Positions 1 to 8,652 of a stretch of 64,000 nucleotides of DNA are shown piece by piece. The translations under genes and the position numbers were made by a program. The stretch is from Candidatus Poribacteria bacterium (GTDB lineage Bacteria; Poribacteria; WGA-4E; PCPOR2b). Location: assembly GCA_003635265.1 (NCBI GenBank), contig PYIZ01000040.1:1-64000 (forward strand), in the 5' to 3' direction. Position 1 is the stretch's first letter, and every line of letters starts with the position of its first letter. Under the pieces are notes generated by a model that was not told the DNA's origin, searched no databases, and was given only the letters and a program-made list of their open reading frames with translations.

Positions 1-260
1 GTCACCGTTCGGGTCTGCGCTGACGTTGACTGAGGTTCAATTTCAAAATTAGGCGTCGGGGTTGGCGTGACGGGAGGTGCCACTATCCGTGGCGTCTTCT
101 TCACAGCTGGCACCGGTTGAACTTTAAGAATACTCACTTCTAAAACATCAACATCGCTCGGAGTTGTTTGATTGATAAGGATAAAACTCAAGACCGTCGC
201 AAGGCATAGATGGACCACTAGGGAGACAAACCAGAAGCGGTACTTCGGTTGAGATTTCAT
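1..260 (-). CDS. TonB-like membrane-anchored protein, N-terminal part only
   Basis: The gene starts at an ATG (258-260) behind a near-perfect AAGGAGG Shine-Dalgarno and runs off the left edge, so only about 86 residues are visible. They show a short basic start (MKSQPKYRFW), one hydrophobic membrane segment (about residues 9-30), then a periplasmic stretch rich in Pro, Thr and Val containing PVTPTPTP. This is the N-terminal layout of TonB/energy-transducer proteins, which couple the proton-motive force to outer-membrane receptors. The C-terminal TonB fold is outside the window, so other Pro-rich single-pass proteins remain possible. It is preceded by an unusually long (about 420 nt) leader with a structured element, suggesting control by RNA. 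Confidence 0.6.
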   Translation of the reverse strand, partial: MKSQPKYRFWFVSLVVHLCLATVLSFILINQTTPSDVDVLEVSILKVQPVPAVKKTPRIVAPPVTPTPTPNFEIEPQSTSAQTRTV

Positions 261-305
261 GGGGGTAACCTCCTTAAAGCGAATAATTGGCTTTTAACAT
301 ACTTC

Positions 306-431
306 CACATGCGGGCGTGTCAGTCCCGGTTTGCCTGAGAGGGGCATTACCAAATCGTGAGTCCACGATTCTGTGAGTGACAACACAACAGAAGCACGAC
401 ATCGGGAGTTGTAAAGTCCCAAGCGCATGTG
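306..431 (-). ncRNA. Structured leader RNA (candidate riboswitch) before the TonB-like gene
   Basis: Read on the minus strand, CACATGCG (424-431) pairs with CGCATGTG (306-313) and closes a 126-nt domain. Inside lie a GGGA/TCCC hairpin (GGGACTTTACAACTCCC), a CTGT..GTG / CAC..ACAG stem and a 7-bp stem with 4-nt loop (AATCGTG GACT CACGATT), followed by CTCTCAGGCAAACCGGGAC. The last string resembles the conserved 3' part of glycine riboswitches (CTCTCAGGCAAAAGGAC) and shares GGCAAACC with GEMM-I, but the rest of either consensus is missing. I therefore call it a structured cis-regulatory RNA of unknown class. It ends about 45 nt before the gene's start. Confidence 0.5.
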
Positions 432-685
432 AGATACCGCTATCAACAACATTTGCTACCCGTAGAGGATTCAGTGGTATTAATTTACATCTGCTAGCCC
501 CGAGGTAGTCTTACGGTGTCTCGTTCAATGGACGATACTTCGACCACTTTCTATATTTATACTGCTTTAGGCGGTTCAAAGTGAAAGGCTTTTGCAACAG
601 GGGATTTCTACCTAACCCTAATGATTGGGCAGGGTGATGGCTCATTAATTGGTCATCGATCGCTTATACACTGTTATTTAAGAAT

Positions 686-714
686 ATTATAGCATGTTCT
701 GGCTAGGAATACAA
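686..714 (-). promoter_or_regulatory. Sigma-70-type promoter of the TonB-like gene
   Basis: On the minus strand TTGTAT (709-714) and TATAAT (686-691) are separated by 17 nt. Transcription from here would give a leader of about 420 nt that includes the structured element at 306-431. Confidence 0.5.
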
Positions 715-1169
715 TCTTTTAATAGGAAACATGGTTAAGCGGGGACCTCCCCTCGAATACCCGAAACATTACACTATACGCACGTTACTACCTATAAGAA
801 ACGTTGCAAATTGGGAAAAGGAGATCTAAATTGAATCAATCACTACCTACAATATAAACCTCTTTGCGTTCATTTGCAACCAGTTTTTTGAAAGGCATGG
901 ACATATCATGTCCATGCGTCCAAAAATAACGGGAATTTTTGTATGGTTAGTTGGTAGGAGGCGTTGGCATTTTGCTGTCACTAATTCAAAAAATGTTGTA
1001 ACCATTGGGCAATTCACCAAAAACCCAAGCAGTTGTCCAAAATCGCCAATTGCCTCAAATTGAACTTAACAAAATCCCGAATTATTGCGGACACATCAGA
1101 TTGGTTCAATCTGTCAAATGTCAACGGAACCGGTAGTATGAGCTTGTAGATTGCATTGTTATAAATCTG
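715..1169. other. Intergenic stretch without a supported gene
   Basis: No convincing coding region is present. The only distinct structure is a 10-bp perfect stem GCATGGACAT / ATGTCCATGC with a 3-nt loop at 895-917, which lacks a T-tract on either side. Confidence 0.5.
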
Positions 1170-1197
1170 AAAAAAGCGCCGCTAAACAACGACGCTT
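1170..1197 (-). terminator. Rho-independent terminator of the PD40 lipoprotein gene
   Basis: On the minus strand AAGCGTCG and CGGCGCTT form an 8-bp stem (one G-T pair) with an 8-nt loop, immediately followed by a run of Ts. It lies about 45 nt after the stop codon of the upstream lipoprotein gene. Confidence 0.8.
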
Positions 1198-1242
1198 AGG
1201 TTTGAAATCTGATGTTATTTTTTTAGATATGGAATCTGCGTT

Positions 1243-2910
1243 TTACTCACGCCATGCGTGCTGGCTGATAATATCATCCTGACTCAACTCATCGAAAATA
1301 AGAGCCGCATTACCTCCGTCAGCGTCCATCATCCATATACCCAAACTACCGTTGCGGTTACTGCTGAAGACAATCTTTGTGCCGTCAGGCGACCAACACG
1401 GATAGCCGTTGTAACCATCCTCGGTGGTCAATAGGGTGTGACGTAGCGAAAATAGATCCAAGATATACACCCTAGCTTTGAACGGATCCGTTTCCCTAGT
1501 AAAGACCAATTTTGAACCATCCGGGCTCCAATCTGGGTGGATATCGTCTCTTGAGCTACTAGTCAAGCGTTGAACACCTTCTTGCACCACTGATGGATTG
1601 GCGCTCGGTGCTTGGGGTAGATCATCCTCCTTTTTTTCTTGATCGGGTGTTTGATGTGGATGTGGCTCTGGTTCAGGTTCCGGTACGATCTCTGGTTCCG
1701 GCTCCGGCTCTAGTGCTATCTCCGGTTCGGGTTCTGGTTCGGGTTCTGACACTACTTTCGTTGGAGGGACTTCTTTAGCGGCGAGAAATGCATTGATATC
1801 TACCACAAAAAGATTCCGGTTCTCTGCCAGAAGTGCTTGGGTATAAACGATCTGAGTGCCGTCAGGCGACCATGTGGGTCTAGCATCCGCGTGACAATCG
1901 GAAAGCCGAACACGATTTTCTCCATTCACATTCATGGTATAAATCGCTGGCTGACCTAATGCCTGCGAGTGAACAAAGGCGATGCGATGACCATCCGGCG
2001 ACCAAGCCGGATGCCGATCATTAAAGTGACCCTCGCTGATAGATCTTGTGTTGCTCCCGCGGCTATCCATAATGTAGAGTTGTGGTAGACCCCCATTTTC
2101 TGAGCGACTGAAAACAATTTCTCTGCCATTGGGAGACCAGGCGGGGTGTAAGTCGGAAAGGTGTGTCAGTGGCTTCTCACCCGTACGATCTGCGTTGATA
2201 ACTGAAATTCCAAAAAAGTCATTACCAACAACATCTCCACGTACGAAGACAATCTGCCCCGTTACTTTGCGTCGAATAGAAATCTCTTGCGAGATGTTGC
2301 TATCACCGACAGCTATACCCGGTATGTGTGTCGTATGATAGCCCGGCTTTTCCGCTGTCAGTTGGTAGTGACCCTTGGAGACCGGGGAAATTTCATATTG
2401 GCCTCCACCACTCGTCACTGCTGCACGTTCACCTAAAGAGATAAGCACATTCTTAACAGGATTGCCATCGTCAGAAACCACTGTACCCTTAAACCTGACA
2501 CCGGGTTCAAGACGGAAATTAATCGTTGCATCCTCTGTGCGAGTGACTTCCACCGGTGCTTGTTGCCCCAGATAGCCACGGGCAGTGATTTTCAAAACAT
2601 ATTCGCCGGTTTTGAGTTCTTCAAATATGAAGTTCCCACTGGAATTAGTGGCTGTCGAAGCGACATCTTCCTGCTCAATATCGCCACCTGGGAGTTTCTT
2701 TTTAACGACCAATATAACTTGGGCATCTATAACGCCCTGCTCAGTGACCAAATCTACAATGGTTCCTTTGATAACCCCTTCTGGTGTTACCACAATCACG
2801 GGACCTATATCATCAATTTCGTCATCCTCGTCATCACCACAACCGATAAAAAACACAAACACCGTCAAAGCAAAAAGACTGAGGTAAGTGTAGGGGGTTA
2901 AGTTCGTCAT
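1243..2910 (-). CDS. Lipoprotein with carboxypeptidase-regulatory-like and TolB-like PD40 propeller repeats
   Basis: The 555-residue product begins with a lipoprotein signal: a hydrophobic stretch ending FFIGC, so Cys24 would be lipidated and followed by an acidic GDDEDDE stretch. Two carboxypeptidase-regulatory-like beta-sandwich domains follow (about 46-133 and 136-215). From about 217 come five WD40-like/PD40 blades, each marked by a [HRY]P.WSP[ND]G motif, as in TolB and dipeptidyl-peptidase propellers. The third and fourth blades are separated by a Glu-Pro repeat linker (about 385-420). No catalytic domain is visible, so a cell-envelope binding or scaffold role is more likely than an enzyme. 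No good Shine-Dalgarno precedes the ATG, although the signal peptide supports this start. A terminator follows the gene. Confidence 0.8.
   Translation of the reverse strand: MTNLTPYTYLSLFALTVFVFFIGCGDDEDDEIDDIGPVIVVTPEGVIKGTIVDLVTEQGVIDAQVILVVKKKLPGGDIEQEDVASTATNSSGNFIFEELKTGEYVLKITARGYLGQQAPVEVTRTEDATINFRLEPGVRFKGTVVSDDGNPVKNVLISLGERAAVTSGGGQYEISPVSKGHYQLTAEKPGYHTTHIPGIAVGDSNISQEISIRRKVTGQIVFVRGDVVGNDFFGISVINADRTGEKPLTHLSDLHPAWSPNGREIVFSRSENGGLPQLYIMDSRGSNTRSISEGHFNDRHPAWSPDGHRIAFVHSQALGQPAIYTMNVNGENRVRLSDCHADARPTWSPDGTQIVYTQALLAENRNLFVVDINAFLAAKEVPPTKVVSEPEPEPEPEIALEPEPEPEIVPEPEPEPHPHQTPDQEKKEDDLPQAPSANPSVVQEGVQRLTSSSRDDIHPDWSPDGSKLVFTRETDPFKARVYILDLFSLRHTLLTTEDGYNGYPCWSPDGTKIVFSSNRNGSLGIWMMDADGGNAALIFDELSQDDIISQHAWRE
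1662..1749 (-). repeat. Hexanucleotide-type coding repeat encoding the Glu-Pro linker
   Basis: Variations of a 6-nt unit (GAACCG/GAGCCG-like on the minus strand) encode alternating Glu-Pro blocks interrupted by IAL and IVP. Such low-complexity linkers change length easily by slippage. Confidence 0.7.
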
Positions 2911-3461
2911 AAGAATTCGTGGGTGTGTTTATCTGACACAGGTCGATAAACGTGCCACTTCCTCCTTTCAAAATTCGCTTGTTGGCAAAATGCTAGGTGT
3001 TAAACCACCATGAGATGGTGAGGGACACAATTCAAAAGGTAGAAGAATCAATTACAAAATGTTCAGAGGAACCACAATCCTCAAAACCGACTTGGTTGTA
3101 GGCTTTTGAGGCAAATGTGACTACACTCTGTGCAATCTATGTGCCAATATAAAAATATCGCTGAAACCTCAAAAGCAGTTGGGAGGCACCCTCTAGTAAT
3201 ATCAGATTTGGGTTGCTGTGGTCACAGTGTTTGGGAAGGAACCGCTTGGCTTATTACTGCGAATCAATCATACTAAAAATAACGGTTGGATTTAGTATGA
3301 AATGTTGAATGGTGTGCGAATGTTTGACGGTAATGTTCAGATTTTGAACAGCTGCCAATAAAACGCCAAACACTTTACAGAGTTGCACAAGGCGGTGCAA
3401 CTCTTTGAACCACCCCAGCTGTTCGGAAATCGACAATTGCTCCACAGAAAATTGGGGTAAT
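2911..3461. other. Intergenic stretch with palindromes, no gene
   Basis: Short open frames here have no ribosome binding site and atypical composition, and I do not accept them. The stretch carries an 8-bp inverted repeat CCTCAAAA / TTTTGAGG (3079-3086, 3104-3111) and the nested palindrome at 3347-3425. The left part should hold the promoter of the lipoprotein gene. Confidence 0.5.
3347..3425. repeat. Nested inverted repeat (REP/terminator-like) after the BNR operon
   Basis: Outer arms GAACAGCTG (3347-3355) and CAGCTGTTC (3417-3425) enclose a perfect 10-bp hairpin AGAGTTGCAC / GTGCAACTCT (3380-3389, 3396-3405, 6-nt loop). It lies just downstream of the last gene of the RraA/BNR operon and may stabilise or end that transcript, but neither strand has a clear T-tract. 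It could instead be a small mobile palindrome. Confidence 0.55.
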
Positions 3462-4622
3462 CTACCCTGCTACCGGCTGCCAGCGAATAGCGTACATATC
3501 GGTGTTGTCTCTGACCTCGTCCCACGATCCAGGGACTTGACTGGAGCCACAGATTGACAGAATTGTATCATCCGCAAATACCACACTGGCACTGTAACTG
3601 CCGGTGAAGGTAGTAGAATCAAGATAGTATACCTCGTCTAGCCAAGTTCTACCTTCGTCACGGCTGATCATCGCTCGCGACCCAGGCGGTCCGGGTCCAT
3701 AGCGTGTATCGTGAATTACAACCACAGTCCCGTTGCTTTGGGCCGCGGGATAGCCAAAGGTTTGACCATACACCGTGCAAAGCATGCGTGGCGAACTCCA
3801 CGTTTGACCGCCGTCCGCTGAATTCATTACAAACACATTCTTGAAACCTCTAGCTTCGTCGGACCCGTCCATTGGACGCATCATCTCCTCGGTGTCGGAT
3901 GGTAAGGGAGGACGCTGATAGCGCATTGTCGCGAACGCATGTCCCGATGGCACCAACACAGCTGCTCCCTCCGAACCCCAATCGATCATCAGGATGGGAC
4001 CTCGCCAAGTATTGCCCCCATCCGTTGAACGAAAGGTATAACAGCCGTTCATAGTGGTTGGTGTATTTCGGATGTCTACTGTCCAGAGCAGGGTGTCATC
4101 CTGAAGCCGGTTTAATCCACGATGCGTGTAGCGTTCGGTGTAAGGTCTGCCATCGGGCAAATTCATCTCGACCGGAATTTCTGCCCGCTTCGTCCATGTT
4201 ATGCCCTCATCTTGGGAAACCCACACAACCGCTGGATCACGTACCTCCGGTCCCGTTGAGCAGTCAACACCAATGAACGTACCGTCCCGTAAGACCCGCC
4301 AATGACCGCCCGGCAGATCCTCCATGCCCATCAAAGATCGCGATGTCCATGTACGTCCCCCGTCCGTGGATTTGCACAGGACTTGGGATTGCTTTACGTA
4401 TACCGTGCCGTCCGGTCCCACGTCAACGTGTGTACCTTGCGGACTCATGTCATTGCTATGCGGCAGCAGGGTCTTTTCCACTGGAACACGCGTGAGTTTT
4501 CCGTCGGCAGCGTGTAGGATATATTGGCTATCGTGCATCTGCTTGAGCACCTCTGCCGATGGTACATCGACCCCGCCGAGGTGACTTGTGCGCAGTTTTG
4601 GTTCAACGATTATTTGCATCAT
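3462..4622 (-). CDS. Sialidase-like BNR-repeat protein (last gene of the operon)
   Basis: This 386-residue protein carries five Asp-box (S.D.G.TW) motifs: STDGGRTW, SQDEGITW, STDGGNTW, SADGGQTW and SRDEGRTW. They mark the blades of a six-bladed sialidase-type propeller. There is no signal peptide. Family knowledge suggests a glycan-hydrolysing or glycan-binding protein, but the arginine triad of true sialidases cannot be assigned by eye, so sialic acid is not proven as substrate. It is a paralogue of the protein at 6242-7366: both start with a (L/M)GGV(D/S) segment followed by Y-I-L-(H/Y)-A and VEK. The start is the first of two ATGs, with GGAGG 8 nt upstream. It lies 32 nt behind the TIM-barrel gene. 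Confidence 0.8.
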   Translation of the reverse strand: MMQIIVEPKLRTSHLGGVDVPSAEVLKQMHDSQYILHAADGKLTRVPVEKTLLPHSNDMSPQGTHVDVGPDGTVYVKQSQVLCKSTDGGRTWTSRSLMGMEDLPGGHWRVLRDGTFIGVDCSTGPEVRDPAVVWVSQDEGITWTKRAEIPVEMNLPDGRPYTERYTHRGLNRLQDDTLLWTVDIRNTPTTMNGCYTFRSTDGGNTWRGPILMIDWGSEGAAVLVPSGHAFATMRYQRPPLPSDTEEMMRPMDGSDEARGFKNVFVMNSADGGQTWSSPRMLCTVYGQTFGYPAAQSNGTVVVIHDTRYGPGPPGSRAMISRDEGRTWLDEVYYLDSTTFTGSYSASVVFADDTILSICGSSQVPGSWDEVRDNTDMYAIRWQPVAG

Positions 4623-4654
4623 TTTGAGCCTCCGTTATATTGCACCGTTACTTA

Positions 4655-6214
4655 TCACGCATATTTGAATGTCAAATCCAGTCCAAGAATCGTGACAATA
4701 CCCTTAGGGAGAACGATATCGTTTCGAGCCGCTATTTCCACGACGTTTCTGCCCGTTTGCAACAGTGGCACCCGCACATTGTGCGTGAGTTGGCAATCCG
4801 TTTGACCTTCCGAGGCGAGAACAAAGTGACTGTCGGTCACTTCCTCACCATTTAACCGAACTAGCAACGCATCCTTCCAAGAAAGATCATCAAACTCAAC
4901 AGTTAGGGTTGCCCTTGTCGGCGGATGCGATTCTAGATCGTCACCAATAATCAGTGGTAGGCGACCAATCACGCCGGTACGCAGAGCCCCACCCTTTGAT
5001 TTAAGCGGTAGAGGGCGAGACGCTGATAGGTGTGCGTAGTATGGCAGAATACCGCTTGTGGCACTATCAACGCTGAACAGTTTCTCTTTGCCGATCAGCA
5101 TATTCGCGTCCCCCACTTCATGCACACAGGCGTAGCAGCGACGGCGAGTCTCAGCCAACTCGTCGCCGGTCATGAACTCAAACGGTGTCCCAAGGTTCCA
5201 GAAGTAGAGTCCGTCAGCGCCAGCGCAATACCAGTTCGACGCCAATCCACGTACTAACGGCAGCGACTCCTTGCCCATATTCACACACGGGTAGACAGGC
5301 ACACCGTGTGGTTGCGCCGCTTCAACCCATGTCTCAACCGGCAGAGACCACGGTGCATATCCACCACCGATAATGAGGAGGTCAATCAGATCTTCTTCGA
5401 GCCACGCCGATACGTCCATGCCGTTGTCAAGGGAGGTAATGAAGGTGTCCGGCACCCGTACAGCGATGAGGGACGGTCTACCCCGTCGTTCTGCTGCAGC
5501 GTCTGTCAAGCTGCGAATTTCCCTCATCATTGATGTGATGAGGGCGATTTCGTCTGCTGTGCACGATTCGCCGCGCAGCCGACGACTGAACAGCACTGGG
5601 TGGCGAATATAGTCCAACTCGAACCCATCCACATCATACCATTGGCAGATTTCCTCAATAATTTCTAGCTTGCGTTGACGCACCGGTTCGTGCGAGAAGT
5701 CCTGCGCTGTCGTATACAATTCAAACTCCGGCAGTGTCCCGTGGGTGTCAACCATAAACTCCGGGTGTGTGCGTTTCCAGACAGTCATGGCGTTGGCGTC
5801 CATGAAACTGTCGTGTACATCATTCATGCGTACCGATGCGAATGCCTCCATGTCGTGCTTGTGTGCGAAGTCACAAACCAAGTGCAACGGACAACGATAC
5901 TCCCGTGCCAGCGTCTTAACGTTCTCAGTTACCCGGTGCCAATATTTAACCGGCGCGCCTTGGGCATCGCCGTAGATCGGCTGCACCTTGCTGTCGTAAG
6001 CCGGAGCATCGAACTGTCCGCATAACACCGACCAAGAGATGGCGCCGACCTGTGTTTCGGCGAGCGGCGCGATCCGATGTGCTAGGAAACCTTCGGGTGT
6101 GTTTGCGTCTTCCAGTGCTAGTTCGTGTGTGTCATCGTTAAAGATAATGCGCCGGGAGCGTTGTGCTGCCTCAACTCGCGCTCGTTTGGTCTCTGACCAG
6201 TCAGTCTTCGACAT
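4655..6214 (-). CDS. Glycoside-hydrolase-like TIM-barrel protein (GHL10-like)
   Basis: The 519-residue protein looks like the glycosyl-hydrolase-like TIM-barrel families found in marine and planctomycete-type bacteria. Strand-end motifs include LVCDFAHKHDMEAF, a central DGFELDYIRHP (about residues 213-223) with acidic residues placed like a barrel active site, and GADGLYFWNLG later on. The last 130 residues read as a beta-sandwich with VRLNGEEV. There is no signal peptide. It sits between two BNR genes (27 and 32 nt gaps) in one operon with an RraA-like gene. It is a diverged paralogue of the protein at 53433-55049. The substrate is unknown; the context suggests a glycan or sugar acid. The start has AGGAGGG 5 nt upstream. 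Confidence 0.7.
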   Translation of the reverse strand: MSKTDWSETKRARVEAAQRSRRIIFNDDTHELALEDANTPEGFLAHRIAPLAETQVGAISWSVLCGQFDAPAYDSKVQPIYGDAQGAPVKYWHRVTENVKTLAREYRCPLHLVCDFAHKHDMEAFASVRMNDVHDSFMDANAMTVWKRTHPEFMVDTHGTLPEFELYTTAQDFSHEPVRQRKLEIIEEICQWYDVDGFELDYIRHPVLFSRRLRGESCTADEIALITSMMREIRSLTDAAAERRGRPSLIAVRVPDTFITSLDNGMDVSAWLEEDLIDLLIIGGGYAPWSLPVETWVEAAQPHGVPVYPCVNMGKESLPLVRGLASNWYCAGADGLYFWNLGTPFEFMTGDELAETRRRCYACVHEVGDANMLIGKEKLFSVDSATSGILPYYAHLSASRPLPLKSKGGALRTGVIGRLPLIIGDDLESHPPTRATLTVEFDDLSWKDALLVRLNGEEVTDSHFVLASEGQTDCQLTHNVRVPLLQTGRNVVEIAARNDIVLPKGIVTILGLDLTFKYA

Positions 6215-6241
6215 ATTTCCCTCCTAGGTTCTCGGACATGT

Positions 6242-7366
6242 CTAAACTAGCCTCCAGCGGATAATCACATAATCGGTGTTGCCGATGCAGTTGTCCCAAG
6301 AACTCACATCGCCGTAGCAGGAACCGGTCAGCGTCAGCATCTCTTCCCCGTCCAGAGTGATGGTCGCTGCGTAGCCAGCCGCATGGCCATGACTGAGGTA
6401 GTACACCTCGTCCTGCCACGTCTCACCGTTGTCATGACTTACCACCGCCCTGCCGCTGCTCATATTGCGGGGATAGCGGTGATCGGTCACAATCACCGCA
6501 CGGTTGCCCGATAGTCCAACTCCGTAGCCATAGCACTGCCCCAGCACTGTGGCGAGTTGTCGCGGCGGTGTCCATGTTTCACCTACATCGTCCGAGTGGG
6601 CGACGAACACATGCTTATACGGGAATGTATGCCCGGCTGCAAGCGCACCGGTCCGCTCCAACAAATCTGGAGGATCGTCGGGCAAGCTTGGACGTTGACA
6701 GCGAATCGCCGCCAACAGTCTACCTGTGGGCAGTTGGGTGACATTGACTTCACAGCACCACTCACCGAGGGCAGAATAGTCGGACCATGTGCGTCCACCA
6801 TCTTGTGAACGGTAGATGCGACATACGGCGGGTGTTATCTCAGCCGCTTCGCGATTACCAATCCTGTCTGCCCCCACTAACACCGGCACGAGCAACGTGC
6901 CATTATCCAGACGGGTCATACTGAAACCCAACGACAGCACATCCGGCGTACCGACATCAATCCTCCCGATTTGCCGCCATGTGTCACCTTCATTGCGCGA
7001 CTCCCACACAGTCGGCAGCGTACCGTTGACCGCGGGCTTGACGTTTAACATTACACCCTCGTCGTTGAACGCTACTCGCCAACCGACACATATATTGGGA
7101 TCGCGTTGGAGGTGTTCCCACGTCTTGCCACCGTCGGTTGACTTATGCAGCAGCGTGTGTTGGGCGGCATAGATTGTACCGTTCGGTGCCTGCGCTAGGC
7201 ATAGCCGCTGGGTGTGCCCCTCCGGATCACGCGGCAGCCGGATCTTTTCCACAGAAACTTTCTCTAATTTTTTGTCGCGGGCGTAGAGGATATAGTCGTT
7301 CGCCTGCATCGCTTGCAGCTCATCAGGCTGAATGGATACCCCGCCCATGTCGTGTGTTGAGAGCAT
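6242..7366 (-). CDS. Sialidase-like BNR-repeat protein (second gene of the operon)
   Basis: This 374-residue paralogue of the product at 3462-4622 has Asp-box motifs STDGGKTW, SRNEGDTW, SQDGGRTW, SDDVGETW and SHDNGETW, giving a propeller of the sialidase/BNR superfamily. No signal peptide is seen, so it is predicted cytoplasmic unless exported by another route. It lies 52 nt after the RraA-like gene and 27 nt before the TIM-barrel gene, consistent with one transcript. The start is supported by GGAAAGGAAA just upstream of the ATG. The repeated pairing of BNR and TIM-barrel proteins suggests that they act on the same substrate. Confidence 0.8.
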   Translation of the reverse strand: MLSTHDMGGVSIQPDELQAMQANDYILYARDKKLEKVSVEKIRLPRDPEGHTQRLCLAQAPNGTIYAAQHTLLHKSTDGGKTWEHLQRDPNICVGWRVAFNDEGVMLNVKPAVNGTLPTVWESRNEGDTWRQIGRIDVGTPDVLSLGFSMTRLDNGTLLVPVLVGADRIGNREAAEITPAVCRIYRSQDGGRTWSDYSALGEWCCEVNVTQLPTGRLLAAIRCQRPSLPDDPPDLLERTGALAAGHTFPYKHVFVAHSDDVGETWTPPRQLATVLGQCYGYGVGLSGNRAVIVTDHRYPRNMSSGRAVVSHDNGETWQDEVYYLSHGHAAGYAATITLDGEEMLTLTGSCYGDVSSWDNCIGNTDYVIIRWRLV

Positions 7367-7418
7367 GGCGTTTCCTTTCCTAATTTATCTATTGCTTTCT
7401 GTTAAATCTGCTACCAAC

Positions 7419-8192
7419 TCATCCCTTCTGTGCAGCCAACCACTCCTCATATTCTTTCCTGCCTTCATCGTTAAATGGATAATATTTCCGCAGATCTCCG
7501 CCCTCTCGTAGCTTTATTCGGACAAAAACTTCGTGCTCCTCACGCTCGCCGGCGATGTCGAGAATACGAGGTATCAGCCGAGGCGGCACAACGATAGCCC
7601 CACCATCGTCCGCCATGATAATGTCACCGGGATTGACTAAGACCTTGCCACAGCCGATTGGGAGATTGAAGTCAGCGGGAAAGAGATTCAGGTGTCCAGC
7701 CCCACCGGTGGTCACGGCGGTTGACCAGACCGGCACCTTTAGTTCCTGGAAAATCGGCACAGAATCCCGGATGCCGGCGTCTATGACAACACCAGCCCCA
7801 CCCTGCGCTTGGAAGTAGGTCATCAACATCTCTCCGAAGCAGCCGGTGGCGAGATCGCCTCTACCGTCAACTACGATCACATCGCCAGCCTGCACTTCAA
7901 ACATCACTTCCCACAAGGCAGAGGTTTTCTCACCGGCTTCCTCGCCTTCCGGTTCCGATTCTTCAGCGGAGGCTCCCGGTATCTGATAGCCCCGCATCTG
8001 GTCTTCACGCTGTGGTGTGAAGCGGAGCGTCAGTGCAGGTCCGACAATTTTACTCCCGGGCACACGAGCGATGGGACCCTCCATAAAGGTTCGGCGCACA
8101 CCCAACGCTTCCATGGTAGAGGTCACGGCATCGGTCCCTAACTCATACAACGCCTCAATAATTTCAGGCGCAGGTCGTTTGATAGTGGACAT
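7419..8192 (-). CDS. RraA-like family protein (HMG/CHA aldolase or demethylmenaquinone-methyltransferase fold)
   Basis: The 257-residue protein has the RraA-fold signatures GDVIVVDGRGDLATGCFGE, a Gly-rich GGAGVVIDAGIRD segment and a C-terminal MADDGGAIVVPP. Family members are either regulators of RNase E or class II pyruvate aldolases acting on 4-hydroxy-4-methyl-2-oxoglutarate-like acids. The G-x20-R-D pattern expected of the aldolase type is present (Gly-Gly...GIRD). Being first in an operon with two BNR proteins and a glycosidase-like protein, a sugar-acid aldolase role is more likely than RNase E control. An insert rich in Glu (SEEESEPEGEE-like, about residues 80-95) is unusual. GGAGAG precedes the ATG. 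Confidence 0.8.
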   Translation of the reverse strand: MSTIKRPAPEIIEALYELGTDAVTSTMEALGVRRTFMEGPIARVPGSKIVGPALTLRFTPQREDQMRGYQIPGASAEESEPEGEEAGEKTSALWEVMFEVQAGDVIVVDGRGDLATGCFGEMLMTYFQAQGGAGVVIDAGIRDSVPIFQELKVPVWSTAVTTGGAGHLNLFPADFNLPIGCGKVLVNPGDIIMADDGGAIVVPPRLIPRILDIAGEREEHEVFVRIKLREGGDLRKYYPFNDEGRKEYEEWLAAQKG

Positions 8193-8334
8193 ATTTTACT
8201 CTCCTATAAATCTGCTCACGAATTGGCGGATTGCACAGACGGACTGGGGGAGGTAAAGGAGATCAGGCGAATCTATACCATCTGTCAAATCCGCGGTTGG
8301 ATTTTTCTTGCCTATCTTGTGATATACGACAGCC

Positions 8335-8363
8335 ATTTTAACCCTTTGTTATACGTGGGTCAA
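8335..8363 (-). promoter_or_regulatory. Promoter of the RraA/BNR/TIM-barrel operon
   Basis: On the minus strand TTGACC (8358-8363) and TAAAAT (8335-8340) are 17 nt apart, about 140 nt upstream of the first start codon. The four genes that follow have gaps of 27-52 nt. Confidence 0.6.
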
Positions 8364-8458
8364 CAGCAAAAATTACCACGACAAAGCAATTGATTTTTGA
8401 ACGAATGACAACGAAAACTCTGATTTTGGATCTCTTTTTTGACTCGTTCCTGTTACAA

Positions 8459-8628
8459 TTAGGAGTTACGCACGTGGTGATAAAATAGGTTATAATAGTG
8501 TCTACTATGAATCGACCAAAATGTGCAGCATCTGACTATATCGACTTTCTGATAGCGACCCCAAGATACTACAGCAGTACGTGCCTATTTCGCTAAACCC
8601 ATTTACACTTTAACTCCGTAACTCCTAA
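8459..8628. mobile_element. MITE-like element with 12-bp terminal inverted repeats
   Basis: Perfect 12-bp arms TTAGGAGTTACG (8459-8470) and CGTAACTCCTAA (8617-8628) bound a 170-bp non-coding segment. A further copy of the end motif (CCTAACTCCTAA) appears at about 8803-8814. No transposase is encoded, and a target-site duplication is not evident. The size, the perfect termini and the intergenic position fit a miniature inverted-repeat element. Confidence 0.5.
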
Positions 8629-8652
8629 ACACTAAAAACGGAAATGTTAAAA

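Noticed and set aside
306..431. Glycine or GEMM-I riboswitch
   Set aside because: Only one conserved string matches; the 5' conserved elements of both classes are absent, so no class is assigned.
3254..3525. Two short minus-strand open frames after the BNR gene
   Set aside because: They overlap each other or the 3' end of the BNR gene and the palindrome, with no ribosome binding site.
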